64,000 nt of DNA from Rhizomys pruinosus (taxonomy: Eukaryota; Chordata; Mammalia; Rodentia; Spalacidae): positions 995,067-1,059,066 of the forward strand of contig VZQC01008079.1 of NCBI GenBank assembly GCA_009823505.1, given 5' to 3'. The position numbers were made by a program, and so were the translations under genes. The notes beneath the pieces were generated by a model that saw only the letters and a program-made list of their open reading frames with translations, had not been told where the DNA came from and made no database searches. Each line of letters starts with the position of its first letter. Position 1 is the stretch's first letter. Below are positions 10,590-22,157 of this stretch, piece after piece.

Positions 10590-11340
10590 AAAGTCTGCTT
10601 CTGCTTCAAAAAGGGAAGCCGGGTCTAGCAAGACCTGACTTTGTCCTTGAGTGGATGGAACTGGTAAATGAAAAGCCAAAAGGAGCCAGGGGCTCCCTCC
10701 CCCCAAAACCTAAGTGAGCCCTGAGGACCAGATCCTCAACTGACTTTGAAAAAATAAAAACCTTGGTTAATCTGGGTTAATTGTATGGACTCAAACAGCC
10801 AAAAAAAAGTATAACCAGAAATAAATAATTAGTAAAACCTGAGAAATTATACTTCAGGTATAAAACTTGAGATCTTAGTAAAAAAGAAAAAAAAAACAGT
10901 TGTTTTGTGTGTCTTCAGTTCTTACTGGCAAGTGCAGCTACCCTGTGATTGTCACTGCTTTTGCCATCCTTCAAAGATGTGAGACACAGTTTTTATCCTT
11001 CCAATATGGACCAAAGATTCATGTCTCTCCAAGAATCCTCCAAACCTTCAGTGCAAGATGGGGATTGCTGAGACATCCAGCTTGTGGACTGATCAACTAC
11101 TGGAGTTTCAGCCTCTTCAGAGTATAGACTGCCATTGTTGGACTACCCAGGCTGTATCATGGAGACCAGTACAGGAAGATCAAGACAGGACATAGTGCTT
11201 ACTGGACCTCATTTAATGACCATGGGAAGGGAAGACCCCAGTGTGGAACACAAGGGCAGAACTGATGGTGGTTTGGGCTTGCCAAGGAGGAGCCTTCAAA
11301 CAATTCCTTAAGGAAATAAAGAAAAAAAAACAACAATACT
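10590..11340 (+). mobile_element. Module B (unclassified repeat), longest plus copy
   Basis: This ~0.75-kb sequence recurs on the minus strand at 56.54-57.32 kb with long shared blocks: CAAGACCTGACTTTGTCCTT, ACCAGAAATAAATAAT, TCTCCAAGAATCCTCCAAAC, GACCATGGGAAGGGAAGACC, GCTTGCCAAGGAGGAGCCTT. Shorter copies sit at 22.23, 48.63 and 58.48 kb. It ends in AATAAAGAAAAAAAAA, like a polyadenylated RNA, and continues into an L1 tail. I do not recognise the family. It could be an L1 3'UTR module, a solo retroposon or a retrocopy of a noncoding RNA. Confidence 0.7.
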
Positions 11341-11727
11341 AATAATAAAAAAAAAAAAGAAATCATAAACTGAAGATGCTAAAAGCTATTATGTCATGAT
11401 CTTGATATATGTGTGGCATACATATATGCATATTTTAGAGTGATGCAAATTGGAAGGAATGCAAAAAAAAACAACAACAACAACAACAACAACAACAAAA
11501 AGACTGGGTCAAAAAACTGACCGAAACAGTGAATTTCTACCTGAAACAGTAAACTTCTTCATCGAAAATTTTAAAAGACACTGAGAAAAAGATGAAAAAC
11601 ATGTTTGGCAGAATGCATGAGCTCTGGTGGGGTGGGGGGGACAAGGAACAGGGAATGGGTCAAGATTTGATGTGGAAATTTTATGTGAAATGCACAAAGC
11701 TTCAATACAAATTGGCTTTGAAAGAAC
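11341..11727 (+). mobile_element. L1 3' tail joined to module B
   Basis: It contains TGATATATGTGTGGCATACA, ATGCATATTTTAGAGTGATG, a CAA triplet run, the tail landmark GCAGAATGCATGAGCTCTGG and TTCAATACAAATTGGC. The link to module B, ATCATAAACTGAAGATGCTA, is the same link seen at 58.56 kb. Confidence 0.8.
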
Positions 11728-11742
11728 AATAAGTAAATGCTT

Positions 11743-12778
11743 ATGACTCAAGACGTCCTCTGCAGCACTAGATTCTGTGGGCTTCCTTTGGGTGGCTCTG
11801 CCAAAATTGTTCCTGCTGTCTTTGCCACAGTTTGGAAGGTGCATGACCCAGTAGTTACTGAGGGGACTGTTGACTTCCCTAAATATCTTTAAGGTCAGAA
11901 GAATAGGCCAGTCATGCAAATGGAACTTTTCTTCTCTCAGTTCATTTTGGCTTCTGGTCAAGGGCCAGGATAAGATAAGTCTCCTTAGCCACTGATTGAA
12001 CTGCATATTTATTTTCTCCTCCTACTCTGACCAGTACAGTGGAGTTTAGTTATAACTCATCAGAGCCCCATGTTCCTAACAACCCCAATCCCCCAATCTC
12101 TTCTTGTCCTCTAGAATGCAGTAGATCCTTAGTCATACTGCTGCTTCAAACCTCTGAACCAGTTCACCAGTAAAAAGGAAAGATGGTTCCATGGTCCCCA
12201 TATTCACTGGGCCCAATAGAAATTCGTATCTTTTCCTGAATCCTGGCTTCACCCGCCAACCACGAGAGCTGGTAAGTCTAGTGGAAAGTTTTTCTGGTTT
12301 CTGCTAATTGATCCTCAGTAAGGCTGCTGTTCTCTGCTGGGAAAGTCCTGTGAAAATTACTTTCTTTGTGGATTTAATTGACTTCACTCAGATTTTGCTT
12401 TCAGTTCTATTAAAGGATAAACAAGTTACTCTCACACCCCACCATCCCCCTTCAAATGAGTGTCAAGGGAACTCTTTGTGTTCCGTTACCAAGACTGTTG
12501 TTGAACTTGAGGCTCCAGTAACAGCAAGACCCTCTTGAATTTTGGCAACCAAATCCCACATGGACTCACTCTGTTGGTTTTGTCCTTTAAGTCACAGTCC
12601 CTTGTGAACAATTTGTAAAATTAGGAAATTAGGAAAACAGACTGAAATGGACCTGGGAACTGCTTAGTGAGGAAAGGCCCTTCATAGAAATGGAATCTAA
12701 ATGACAAATTTGCCAAGGGAATTAGAGATGCTCATGTGGATACCATAAATAATTTTCACTCTTCTGTTCTCCTCCTTT
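11743..12778. other. Unique sequence, no gene seen
   Basis: No repeat family or exon recognised. Open frames here are short, without supporting splice or start context. Confidence 0.35.
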
Positions 12779-12965
12779 TTTTTTTTTTTTAGATTTAGTT
12801 TCATTTTATTTGTATACTATCTTGACTAAACATATGTGTACCTGGTGTGTGTGCAGTGCCTAGGCAGGCCAGAAGAGGGAGGCAATGGAGCCACCATGTG
12901 GATATTGGGACCTGATTTTAGGTGTTCTGCAAGTGCTCCTAACTGCTGAGTCATCTCTCCATCAC
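12779..12965 (-). mobile_element. B2/B3-type SINE, old
   Basis: Minus strand: the T-run at 12779 is the tail. GAAGAGGGAGGCAATGGAGCC, CCACCATGTGGATATTGGGA and AACTGCTGAGTCATCTCTCC are the inverted tail side, middle and head of the SINE. Considerable divergence. Confidence 0.8.
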
Positions 12966-14859
12966 CATAATGGATGCTAAATGGACATAAATTTATTCCC
13001 CTAGATGTATAGAAGGAAAACAGTATCTTTGGATTATAAAACGTGTGAATAAATACTTTGGACAAAAGACTTGTGTAGAGGGTTTGTCCAAGGTCTTCCT
13101 CATTAGACTCTTCCATAGATCTCTGGATCTCCTCAATCACTCTCTCCTCTGAACCCATAGATTTCATAGTTCCAAACCCAAAAATATAAGGAGGTTTGTT
13201 GGAATGAGGTGGCAGATCCTTGCTTTCTTGTATATCATACAATCAGCTCCTTCTCATGTGAAATATCTCCCTCATAAACATTTTACCACCAGGTTTATTT
13301 GAAAGGAAGAAAACAATTTTTAGAAAGAAAATGGCCTGGTTCTGATTTTCTCCACAAATGTTCTGAATCAGCCCAAAAGATATCTATACCCAATGGGCAT
13401 CAAGAATGGAGAAGAGAAGGAATTTCAATAAGTTAATGGAAGGCAATAAACAAAGCGGGTTCTATCTTCAGTATGACCACCACTTTCACTTTAAATAAGT
13501 TTTACTTAAATCACATCGTTTGAAATTTACATCTAAGGCCTGTCAGGCATTAAGCCTGTCTGTTTTTATAGGAAGATAGTTCTCTCTTCACTGGCTCAAG
13601 GGGACAAAGGGAGGGAGGCATCTGGACACCATGTGAAGCATGAACACCCTTTAATGTCACCTCTCTCCCAGGCTGAGAAGCCAGTGCTATCCTTTGGCAT
13701 AGATCTTGACTCCACCTCTTTGGCTTCCAGCTAAAGAAATAGGGATCATAAACTGTTCTCAGTCTGTGTCCTCAAAGAGACTGTGAGTTCTTTGAGGTTG
13801 GAGGTTGTTTCTTGGGTATTTTTGGCCCCATTGCCTAGAACTAGGAAATAAAGACAGGAGATGATAGACAGACAGATACAGACATGGACTTTGAAGAGAA
13901 TACAGCTATAGAGTGCAGGGATATTAAAAAGGTGCAAAAATAAATTCACCTATAAAATTCCCTCAATGTCCAGCAAAACAATGCACTGATTTCTTTCTGC
14001 AAACAAACCATCAGAGCTAAGAAGTATCTGGCCACCAAAGCCTTGGGATCTGTCCTGGTATTCTTGTCACTAGATACTCTGAGAGCAGTGATGGTCACCA
14101 GATCATCAGTATCTTCTCCACACCTGGAATAAGGGCAGTAAGGACTGTGAACCTGTTAACTATGTGACACAAAGCATTGGAGATGCATGATCATGACATA
14201 TGAGCTGTAATTACTCATTTATGGGGCAAGTAAACCACTTTCCTTATTTCATTCATTTTTAATGCAACTCATTCTAAGAGTTGAGGCTAAGAGATTTTGT
14301 TGCTGTTTTATATATCAATGTCATATACAGAATCTATCATATGGAATAACACAATTATCCTATATTACAGAAATATTCTCAGGTTCACAGGAAAACTTCA
14401 GATATCAGTCTTCGACCACTGTACAAAATCTTAAGTTGGGAAGGCAGCACTATGGGGATCAGGCACTAAACAATGGGATTTTTGTGTTTGTTTGTTTGTT
14501 TTACCTTAAATTAAGCTACCCTCTGCTAACCCCTACATACCCAAATATAGCTTAGACATGACAAAACAAAGGTTTGCTTATCTTAAATAATTTGTCTTAA
14601 ATCCTAGACTTACATTTAAGCAATGCCACTATTTGAAATTTGGTCTTTTTGCTCTAAAACCCATTCTCTTTCTATCACAGCATAAAACTAAAACAGAGTA
14701 TTAACTAAAACATAATTGAGATGCACTTCGAAATTCCCTGGTAGAAGCAAAGACAAATGTTCTGGAGATGTGGACTAAAGAAGTTTGAAAGGCCTAACTG
14801 CCGGGCCTCTCTTCACAGGCCCATCCTAACATCAGTGTTGAAGAACCCACCATGTGATA
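12966..14859. other. Mostly unique sequence with one L2-like piece
   Basis: An L2-like remnant lies at 13775-13850. The rest gives no recognisable exon or repeat. Confidence 0.35.
13775..13850 (+). mobile_element. L2-like remnant
   Basis: GAGACTGTGAGTTCTTTGAG, then GGCCCCATTGCCTAGAACTA with AATAAAG follows the L2 3' pattern (tgtgagctccttgagggcaggg ... cccagtgcctagcac). Assignment is by pattern memory only. Confidence 0.45.
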
Positions 14860-15460
14860 TTTTAGTTTCTCACTGCTGGTGGGAATGTAAACTCATACAA
14901 CCACTGAGGAAAGCAGTGTGGGGAACCCTTAAAAGATGCAAAATGAGCCTACCACCTGACCTAGCCATACCACTCCTGGGTTTATACCCACAAGACGCAT
15001 CTTACCTCAAAGATACATGCACAGCTATATTTATTGCAGCTCTCTTCACAATAGCAAAGAGCTGGAACCAACTCAAATACCCCTCAACTGATGACTGGAT
15101 AACAAAAATGTGGTACATCTACACAATGGAGTTCTATGCAGCAGTAAAGAAAGATGGCATAATGAATTTTGCGGGTAAATGGATAGAAATCTAAGCCATT
15201 ATGCTAAGTGAAGTAACACAGTCCAAGAAAAAAAAGGCTAATGGTTTCCCCCATTTGTGGATGCTAACACAAAATTTCCAGTTGGCAGGCAAACTGAGAA
15301 ACTTTATTATTATATTTCATTGTATCTGAAAGCAACTGTGCTATTATAATGTGAATTTCTTAATGGGCTATAGAATTGACCTACCACTTGTAGTCACACA
15401 TTGTAATTACTATATATGGGGTGGAAGATATATGTATTCATATTTTTAAAAAATGATATA
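14860..15460 (+). mobile_element. L1, 5'-truncated (ORF2 end plus part of 3'UTR)
   Basis: The plus strand encodes the ORF2 C-terminus ([54 protein letters not shown]), ending GKWIEI* and continuing through GTGGATGCTAACACAAAATT into 3'UTR. It stops at 15460, where a second, more upstream ORF2 piece begins. An out-of-frame lead from about 14755 may be rearranged L1 too. Confidence 0.87.
14868..15194 (+). pseudogene. L1 ORF2 C-terminal fragment
   Basis: About 110 residues of the ORF2 C-terminal region are open, including the HCWWEC Cys motif at the start and the terminal [14 protein letters not shown] block. A nonsense change follows GKWIEI. Dead fragment. Confidence 0.88.
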
Positions 15461-16372
15461 TTTTGTATCTTGCCAAAATGGAGACCTTTCCACTCACAAT
15501 AGCCTCAAAAACAATAAAATACCTAGGAACAAACCTAAACAAAGACAACAAGGATCTCTACAACAAAAATTTTAAACCCCTGAAGAAGGAAATTGAGGAA
15601 GACATCAGAAGATGGACAAACCTCCCATGCTCATGGATTGGGAAAATAAATATAGTAAAAATGTCCATCCTACCCAGACTCATGTACAGATTTAATGCAA
15701 TCCCAATCAAAATCCCTAAGAGCTTCTTCACAGGCTTGGAAAAAAATTCTCAATTTCATTTGGAAAAACAAAAGACCCCGAATAGCCAAAGCAACCCTGA
15801 GCGAAAAGAACAATACAGGGGGGATCTCTATACCAGACATCAAACTATACTACAGGGCTATAGTCATAAAAACAACTTGGTACTGGCACAAAAACAGACC
15901 AGTTAACCAATGGAATAGAAATTGAAGATCCAAACCTGAGCACATACAATTTCAGCTACCTCATATCTGACAAGGGGACCAAGAAGACACAATGGAGGAA
16001 AGACAGCATCTTCAGCAAGTGGTGTTGGCAAAACTGGATCACCAACTGTAGAAGAATGAAATTAAACCCCTACCTCTAACCCTGTACAAAAGTCAATTCC
16101 AGATGGATCAAAGACATCAACATGAAACCCAAAACTCTGGAGGTGATAGAAGAAAAACTTGGCAGCAGACTGCAAGACATAGGCGTAGGAAAAGACTTCC
16201 TAAATCAGACAGCAGCTGCACAAGAAATAAGATCGACAATTGACAAATGGGACCTCATTAAACTCAAAAGCTTCTGTACATCAAAAGAAACAACAAAGGA
16301 AGTGAAGAGAAAACCCACAGAGTTTTCTCAGAGAAAACACAGAGTGGGAGGAAATCTTCACTGCAGATACCT
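15461..16372 (+). pseudogene. L1 ORF2 fragment (post-RT region)
   Basis: The plus strand encodes [59 protein letters not shown] (frame one) and then, after a frameshift in the A-run near 15740, [20 protein letters not shown] and [20 protein letters not shown] third block near 16122-16372 gives [20 protein letters not shown]. This is the ORF2 thumb/linker after the RT domain. It ends abruptly at GATAC near 16372 where module A starts. Confidence 0.9.
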
Positions 16373-17235
16373 GCAAGAAGAGAGGCGGTAAGGCCCTGCT
16401 GTCAAAGACCTGATGTAAGCATGGGAAAGATGTATTGAGACCACATTTGCAAGTGTACAGTTGGTCTCTGGAAAACCAGAGAGTGTTACCAAAGGCCACT
16501 AAACCAATAAAGCAAATATAGGTGTCCTTGAGTCAAGCAAGACTCCTCTGTCAGCACCAGCTACACCTCACCTGCCTGGAAATACAGCACAGCAGTAGCA
16601 GCCATATGTCTGAATAGCCCAAATCTAATTGGCCATTAGCTCTCTCCTTGGAGGAATAACCCATGGCTGATGCCACAAGCTTACATCTTCTAGTGGTTAG
16701 GAGATGATATAAGCCACAGTGAGACCCTGTCATATTTTACAGAAAAAAAAAATGTAATTTGTGGATTATCATACCATCCAAACATCTGTGTCTATACCAA
16801 ATAACTTACCATAACAATTAGTACTGTTTAAATACCTATATATCTAATTCTTTGTGCTTCATTAGTCATAACCGAAAGGTTATTCCTGGACAAACTGTCA
16901 GCCCATGAAAGGAAACGGCCAGAATTGACCAGAGTCCAAAAGCTCCAGAGAAAGTAGACTGTTTTGCCTCTCATCCACCTGTGCCCCTTTTCTAAGCCTA
17001 GGGAACAATCTGAGGAAGAGGGGGCATGGTAGAATGTAAGGGCTGAGATTGGGGTGAATGGTAAAATTACAGCAATATAGATTGGACACTTATTTGATCA
17101 ATTTGATTATACATACAAACCCCCCTTGGGCTGTGTGGGTTTGGGCGCAACTGCTTGCAAATTGGTTTTACATGAAGGATGCTTGTACTCATAAATTATT
17201 ACTTATTGTCAAAAAATGAAAAAAAATAAAGAAGA
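16373..17235 (+). mobile_element. Module A (Lx-like 3'UTR segment) fused to L1 ORF2
   Basis: It begins GATACCTGCAAGAAGAGAGG and runs to the A-rich stretch at 17215-17245. It matches 23068-24000 along its length (GGCCACTAAAC, GCTGATGCCACAAG, GGTTATTCCTGGACAAACTG, GGCAGAATTGACC-like and GAATGTAAGGGCTG blocks). The phrase GAGGGGGCATGGTAGAATGT resembles the Lx-type 3'UTR phrase 'gagggggcggaaagaatgtaagagcc'. The ORF2 C-terminus that should precede an L1 3'UTR is missing, so this copy is a chimera or carries a large internal deletion. Confidence 0.7.
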
Positions 17236-17628
17236 AAAAAAATAGGTAATGTTATACTTTTTACCTGCATGCAATTTTACTGTTAAAATGTGAATCCCTA
17301 AATGTGTTTTAGAATTAACCTTTAGTTTATTTTCATATTTTGTAATTTCGATTTATGTGTGGAGTGTATATATGCATATTTTGGAATAATATAAAATTAA
17401 AGGGAAAAAAAAGAGAGAAAAATCTATTCAAAGAACTGATCAAAACAGTGAACTCCTGTATCAAAAAGGTTATAAAAACTGAGAAAAAGATGCAAGACAG
17501 GACTTAACATGTATGACTGAATCCATGAGCTCTGGTGGGGGTATGAGAGGTGTGCATGGATGGGGGAATGAGTCTAAATTTGATTAAGAAATGTTGTATG
17601 AAATGCGATCAATAAAAATTAACTTAAA
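17236..17628 (+). mobile_element. L1 3'UTR and tail following module A
   Basis: GGTAATGTTATACTTTTTACC, AAAATGTGAATCCCTAAATG, ATATATGCATATTTTGGAAT and GACTGAATCCATGAGCTCTG lead to GATCAATAAAAATTAAC. This is the regular 3'UTR of the local L1 family, entering at a different point than at 24.0 and 34.8 kb. Confidence 0.8.
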
Positions 17629-17872
17629 AAATACTCTGACAAAAGCAACTTAAGGGAGAAAGTATTAGTATTAGCTCACAAATCAAGGCAAGGTCCATTA
17701 TGATGACTAAGTCAAGGTTTCAGGAGCTTGAAGAATTTAATAATATCACATCCATGGTCAAAAATAAGACAGCAAAAAATGCATGTTGTTGACCTAAGTT
17801 TCTCCATATTTTTTACAGTTCATGACTCCTGCCTAGGGAATAGTCCTGCCTATAGTTAAGACGTACCTCCTT

Positions 17873-18083
17873 GGGACAAGAGACATGGTGCAGTGGTTAC
17901 GAACCTGGATTCAGCTCCCAGGACACACACAGCAGTCAACAACCATTTGTAACTCCAGTTACAGGCAATCTTTGCCCCTTTTGCCCACCAAAGGCATTGC
18001 ATGACACAGATGCACTTACATACATGCAGGCAAAATACTCCTACACATAAAACAATAAAATAAATAAATGAATAAATAATAAA
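17873..18083 (+). mobile_element. B3-type SINE
   Basis: GACAAGAGACATGGTGCAGTGG is a decayed SINE head. CATTTGTAACTCCAGTTACAGG, GCATTGCATGACACAGATGC and ACATGCAGGCAAAATACTCC are B3 features. It ends in an AATAAAATAAATAAATG tail. Confidence 0.85.
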
Positions 18084-18099
18084 AGAATGTATCTCCCCA

Positions 18100-18205
18100 C
18101 AACAATCAACCTAATCTAGGTAGTCCCTCAATGGTATGCCCAGAGGACCATTTCCTGGATGATCTCAGATTCTGTCAAGTTGACAATGCTAACTATTGCA
18201 CATGA
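18100..18205 (-). mobile_element. Rodent LTR-like repeat fragment
   Basis: Minus strand of a common rodent repeat: CTAATCTAGGTAGTCCCTCA, ATGCCCAGAGGACCATTTCC and TCTGTCAAGTTGACAATGCT are the reverse of the family start also seen at 35.1 kb (ATCAACTTAACACAATCTAA, GGGCCTCTGAGCATGCC). I assign it to the MaLR-like group tentatively. Confidence 0.55.
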
Positions 18206-18764
18206 TGTAAAAACTAGTCTTCTGTATAAAATGAAGGGAAATCAATCTTGAAATCTATAGGCAGAACTTTTCTTGCATACAAGAAAAGTTTCACCCTGGG
18301 GTGAAAATGGTGGTCTCCTCCCCTTCCCTCCATCCTTTTCCTTTCTCTCCTCCTCTGTAACTTCTCTGCTTACCTTTGCAACCCATTGTCGGTTATATCT
18401 TCTCTAGCAACATACCTCCCACATTTGGAAAGAGGGAAGTGGAGACAGCCATGGAAAGCCATTCTGTCACACCGCTTAAGTCACAATAAACCACTTATAT
18501 TTTTATCTTTTACTCATTGCTTTCTAAATTTAATTTGACCTTCAACTAAATAAATGGGGAAATGATGTCTCAGCTTCTCTACAAATGAGAAAGTTTGTCT
18601 TAGGCAGAGTTGAGTATTTATTCACACAAGTATATAGCTCATCAGTAGCCTGAGACTGGAAGCTGTCCTTTAGACTTCAACCATTTTGTCATCAAAGACT
18701 CAGTTTCACAGTTTTATTTTTTAAATACTTCATTGTAGTTTTTTATTATCTTACTATGGATATT
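18206..18764. other. Unassigned sequence
   Basis: No gene or repeat recognised. Confidence 0.3.
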
Positions 18765-18900
18765 CCTGGAGGTTGTGTATATGCAGGTAGTGCTGGAGTT
18801 ACAAACTGCTATGGGCTGCCAAACCTAGGGGCTAGAATTGAACTTAGGTCTTCTGGAAGAGCAGTATGGATTCTTAAGCACTGAGCCATCTCTAACCCTA
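18765..18900 (-). mobile_element. B2/B3-type SINE, old
   Basis: GGGCTGCCAAACCTAGGGGC, AATTGAACTTAGGTCTTCTG, GAAGAGCAGTATGGATTCTT and GAGCCATCTCTAACCC are the inverted middle and head of the SINE. It lacks a clear tail. Confidence 0.78.
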
Positions 18901-18904
18901 GTGT

Positions 18905-19330
18905 CACTTTCGAATTGTCCTTTTCATTTTTTTATTTGTATATATTATTTATACATAATAATGGGTTTCATTATGGCACATACATGTATGTATGTTATGT
19001 ATTTTATCATTTTCATGCCCACTCCTATTGATTGACTTGCTTTTCCCAATCAGTCCCTCTACTGTTTTAATGTCCTCTTTGTAATGACCCAATGAGCTCC
19101 ATTATGGCGGCTCACAGGCACATTGGTGAGGAGCTATTTATAGAGACATGGGCAGCTTGCCAGTGTCTGCATCACTCAAACAATGTCTCTCCTCCACCAG
19201 CAATGGTTAACCCCAGAAAGATCATCACAGAGGGTCAAGGCATCTTGATCCCCTCCCACTTCCATGGCCCAATCTTGTGGAGATCTAGTCACTTTTGAAC
19301 ATAAAGATCATAGTCTGACAAAGAGTAAAA
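18905..19330 (-). mobile_element. Lx-type L1 3'UTR fragment
   Basis: Read on the minus strand it goes CAAGATTGGGCCATGGAAGT, GGGGTTAACCATTGCTGGTG, GGAGAGACATTG, CTGGCAAGCTGCCCATGTCT, GGAGCTCATTGGGTCATTAC, AAAGAGGACATTAAAAC and ends AATAAATAATATAT. This order matches the Lx-type 3'UTR (mini-blocks 'ttaatggttgctgggggaggagagac', 'aagaggacatgaagttggg'). Confidence 0.65.
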
Positions 19331-21904
19331 TGTTTGAAACCAAGGCAGACAGCTGCCAAGCAGGACAATGGTTGTCCCAGTGGACATGTATTCAAGAGTC
19401 TGCTTCTTTCTTTGCACACATCTATCCTTCCTTCCTTGGTAGTTTATCTACTTGTAGGCCATACACTGGCTTTTAGAACCATTGCCAGTACATTATTGCT
19501 CACACACTGCTGGGCAGCAAGTGAAGTTGCTGTCTGGTGTGATTAATTGTGTCACATGCTGTGAGCATTTCCCAGGGTTAAGACTATGGCTTGTACCCCA
19601 GGCTTGCTCCTTCCTGCCAGAGGGCAGCTTCTCAAGGCTACTCAGTTGAAGGTAACAAGGCTGTAGAAAATCATTTGTTTAGTTAAGTGCTGAGAATGGA
19701 CCAAGGCTTCCTTCTATTGCTGCTCCAGTTTGTATCAGATCCCAGGCTAAGTGTTCCCATCTGTGTTATTCTATGAACTGAAAAGGAAGGAATTAGTGCA
19801 TGAACTTGTCACATCTTGTGACCTGTTGCACACGGTGATGGAAAGCGGTGGCAGAATAAACAACATTCTTTTTCTCAGTGTCTTTCAGACTCATGGAAGA
19901 AAATAAGTATAGCTTATTCTCATGTTCTGACTATGGGAAATTCACCAATGCCATCCTTAAAAGCAGACAGGGCCTCTGGAGCTGCACCTTATGGAGAGCC
20001 GAGGGGAAATTGTGGCAGAACCTCAAAGGAAACTCCCCTTCTCTGCCAAGCTCCAGATGGAAGACCTTCCCACGGAAATACTTACTGGAGACACTGGGCT
20101 GACAAGGACTGCTGCCAAGGGCAAAGGATTCTGGTGGAGCTCCTCTTGCCCTTTCTCATGAGAGCATACAAGGCTTAGAGTTGTCTTGGTATGAGAGTCT
20201 CCTGGGAGAGCCCTGAATGAGAAGCTGAGGAGAAGTTGTGACCACTTGCTTCTTGCACATAGATTTTTTAAAGCAAGCTGACAACACATTGAAGGTGTCC
20301 CCAATCCATGCTTTCTTTTTCCAAGCCTTTTATAGTAATTCAAACTTGACTAAGTGCTGGATGCAAATTTAGAGTGAGAATACACTTGGGTATGAAGTGT
20401 TTGAGAGAATCAGACTCCATCTCCAGTTTCTCGGATGGCACCAGTTTATACCAGCTTGCCTTGGCAGAAACTCTGTTAGGGAATGTGAGAAAGTCAGGAA
20501 AAAAAAGAAGAGAATGTTTTTGCTTATCCCTCCAAATCCAGATAAATTTCACCCCAGAAGGGGGTGGAGATCAAGAACAACCCCAGACAGTCTCTCCAAG
20601 AGGAGCAGGACATAGGACCCATGTGGGTCACTTTTCTAAGACTGAAGGCCCCAAGGAGTTTTGCCTTGAAAAAAGATTGTCTGCCACCAAAAGGCATTGT
20701 CAGCTTCTGACTTCCTACGTCCTTCCAAAATGAAACACTTTGCCCCAAGAGGATAAACACCAATTCCAGGATCTCATAGGCCCTGCCTATGCCATGACCT
20801 CCAGAAATAATTTCCGTCAGCAAGTATTCAAGTATGTTTTTTTTTCTCCTTGTTTTCCTCTGTTTTTAGAACTTTGTGGCCCATTCCAGGACACCTATAG
20901 TTCCAGGCAGGCAGCTTTCTCCTACACTCCCCAAAACATGATGTAATGCAAATCAAAGGTGAGCTGAAGAGTCTAAATTCCAGGAAGCATCTGCCCTCCT
21001 GGGTTTTGAAACAGGCACTTTTTATATAAGGGCTGATGGCCACCCCTCACCTCATAGGTGACCTCTGACTCATACAAATCTGCTAACTCACAATCTGCTT
21101 TTTCATTGAAGTGGTGTATCAAATCCTGATATGAATCAAACAAGATAGGCAAGGCAGCCATGCCTCTGTGACCTTCTTCATTGATAATGTCCTCAACAAT
21201 GAAAAAATTCCCTAGAGTTAATATAGACAGAGTCCAGAAAGCTTTTGTAGGTATTAGATAGATAAGTCCATGCCAGACCCTTGTCATGATTTCACAGGTG
21301 TACACCGATCTCTAAATTCATCAAGTTGTGTGATTTGAATATTCACAAAGCTTTTTCTATGTCAGTCATGTTTCAAGATAGTTGTTTTTAAAATATTAAT
21401 TCAAAGAATATCTATAAGGAATACAGTTTACAGAATACCATGGCTGCCATTGGTAATATATTAATGATCACAATGTGCAATGAATTGATAAAACTTAGAG
21501 CTTTACTATAAGCAAATATTTTCAATGGACTACAACAACATGAGATATCTCCTCAGTATCATTAGCTGTTAGTATCACTGGGCCCCTAATAGTAAATATA
21601 TGAGAGAATGTCATCAGCTTCATGAAATCAGTACTAGAGTTACTCACATTTTGCTATGGAGGAAGCTGATGTCCTAAAGGTAGGTAACTTCCTCTTTAGG
21701 ATCCTACTGGTCAGGCATGTTCCTTCATGCTAGGATCCTCAGTAAGCACAAGACGTGAAAGGATTGAATAGACCTATGCCTGAGGCATGCAAGGGCCAGC
21801 TTTCTGTGTTCTCAGATTATAGCAAGTTAAAGCAGCAAATCTTGTTTGCTTGACTTTTGAGTACTGTATTTGCTTTTATTCTACCTACTATTTTTTCTTC
21901 ACAT
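19331..21904. other. Mostly unique sequence, no gene identified
   Basis: The longest stretch here without recognisable repeats. Several open frames of 70-120 codons overlap on both strands at 19.9-21.3 kb, including a minus frame at 21305-20973, but none shows a domain I know, and competing frames on both strands argue against coding. Nothing supports an annotation. Confidence 0.35.
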
Positions 21905-22118
21905 TTTTAAATTTTTAATTGTTATTCAACTTTTTCCATAAGTCATACATCATTTCTCAATCGAATCCAGAGTCACTTCCCCTTCCATGTCCCCTACACC
22001 ACCCAAGTCCCTGCACTCTGCCCTACATGTCCTGCATCTTTTTGAGTCTTTACAGAGTTTTTTTTCTTTCAGTTCTTTTGCTGTTGTTCTCTCCAACTTG
22101 TTGTTGCGGGGGGTTTTT
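21905..22118 (-). mobile_element. L1 3' tail
   Basis: Minus strand of the L1 tail: GCAGAGTGCAGGGACTTGGG, a G-rich strand opposite CTTCCCCTTCCATGTCCCC, and AAAAGATGCAGGACATGTAG. Polyadenylated end at the left. It precedes a microsatellite and a module B end, the same order as at 48.6 kb. Confidence 0.72.
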
Positions 22119-22157
22119 TGTGTGTGTGTGTGTGATACTAATATATATATATATATA
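22119..22157. repeat. (TG)n(TA)n microsatellite between L1 tail and module B
   Basis: TG dinucleotides pass into TA dinucleotides. It sits where an AT-rich simple repeat also lies at 48.87-48.94 kb. Confidence 0.85.

Noticed and set aside
19878..21305. Overlapping open frames of 70-119 codons, considered as exons of a novel gene
   Set aside because: They overlap on both strands with no shared domain, no consistent splice signals and ordinary length for chance frames; no coding call is justified.
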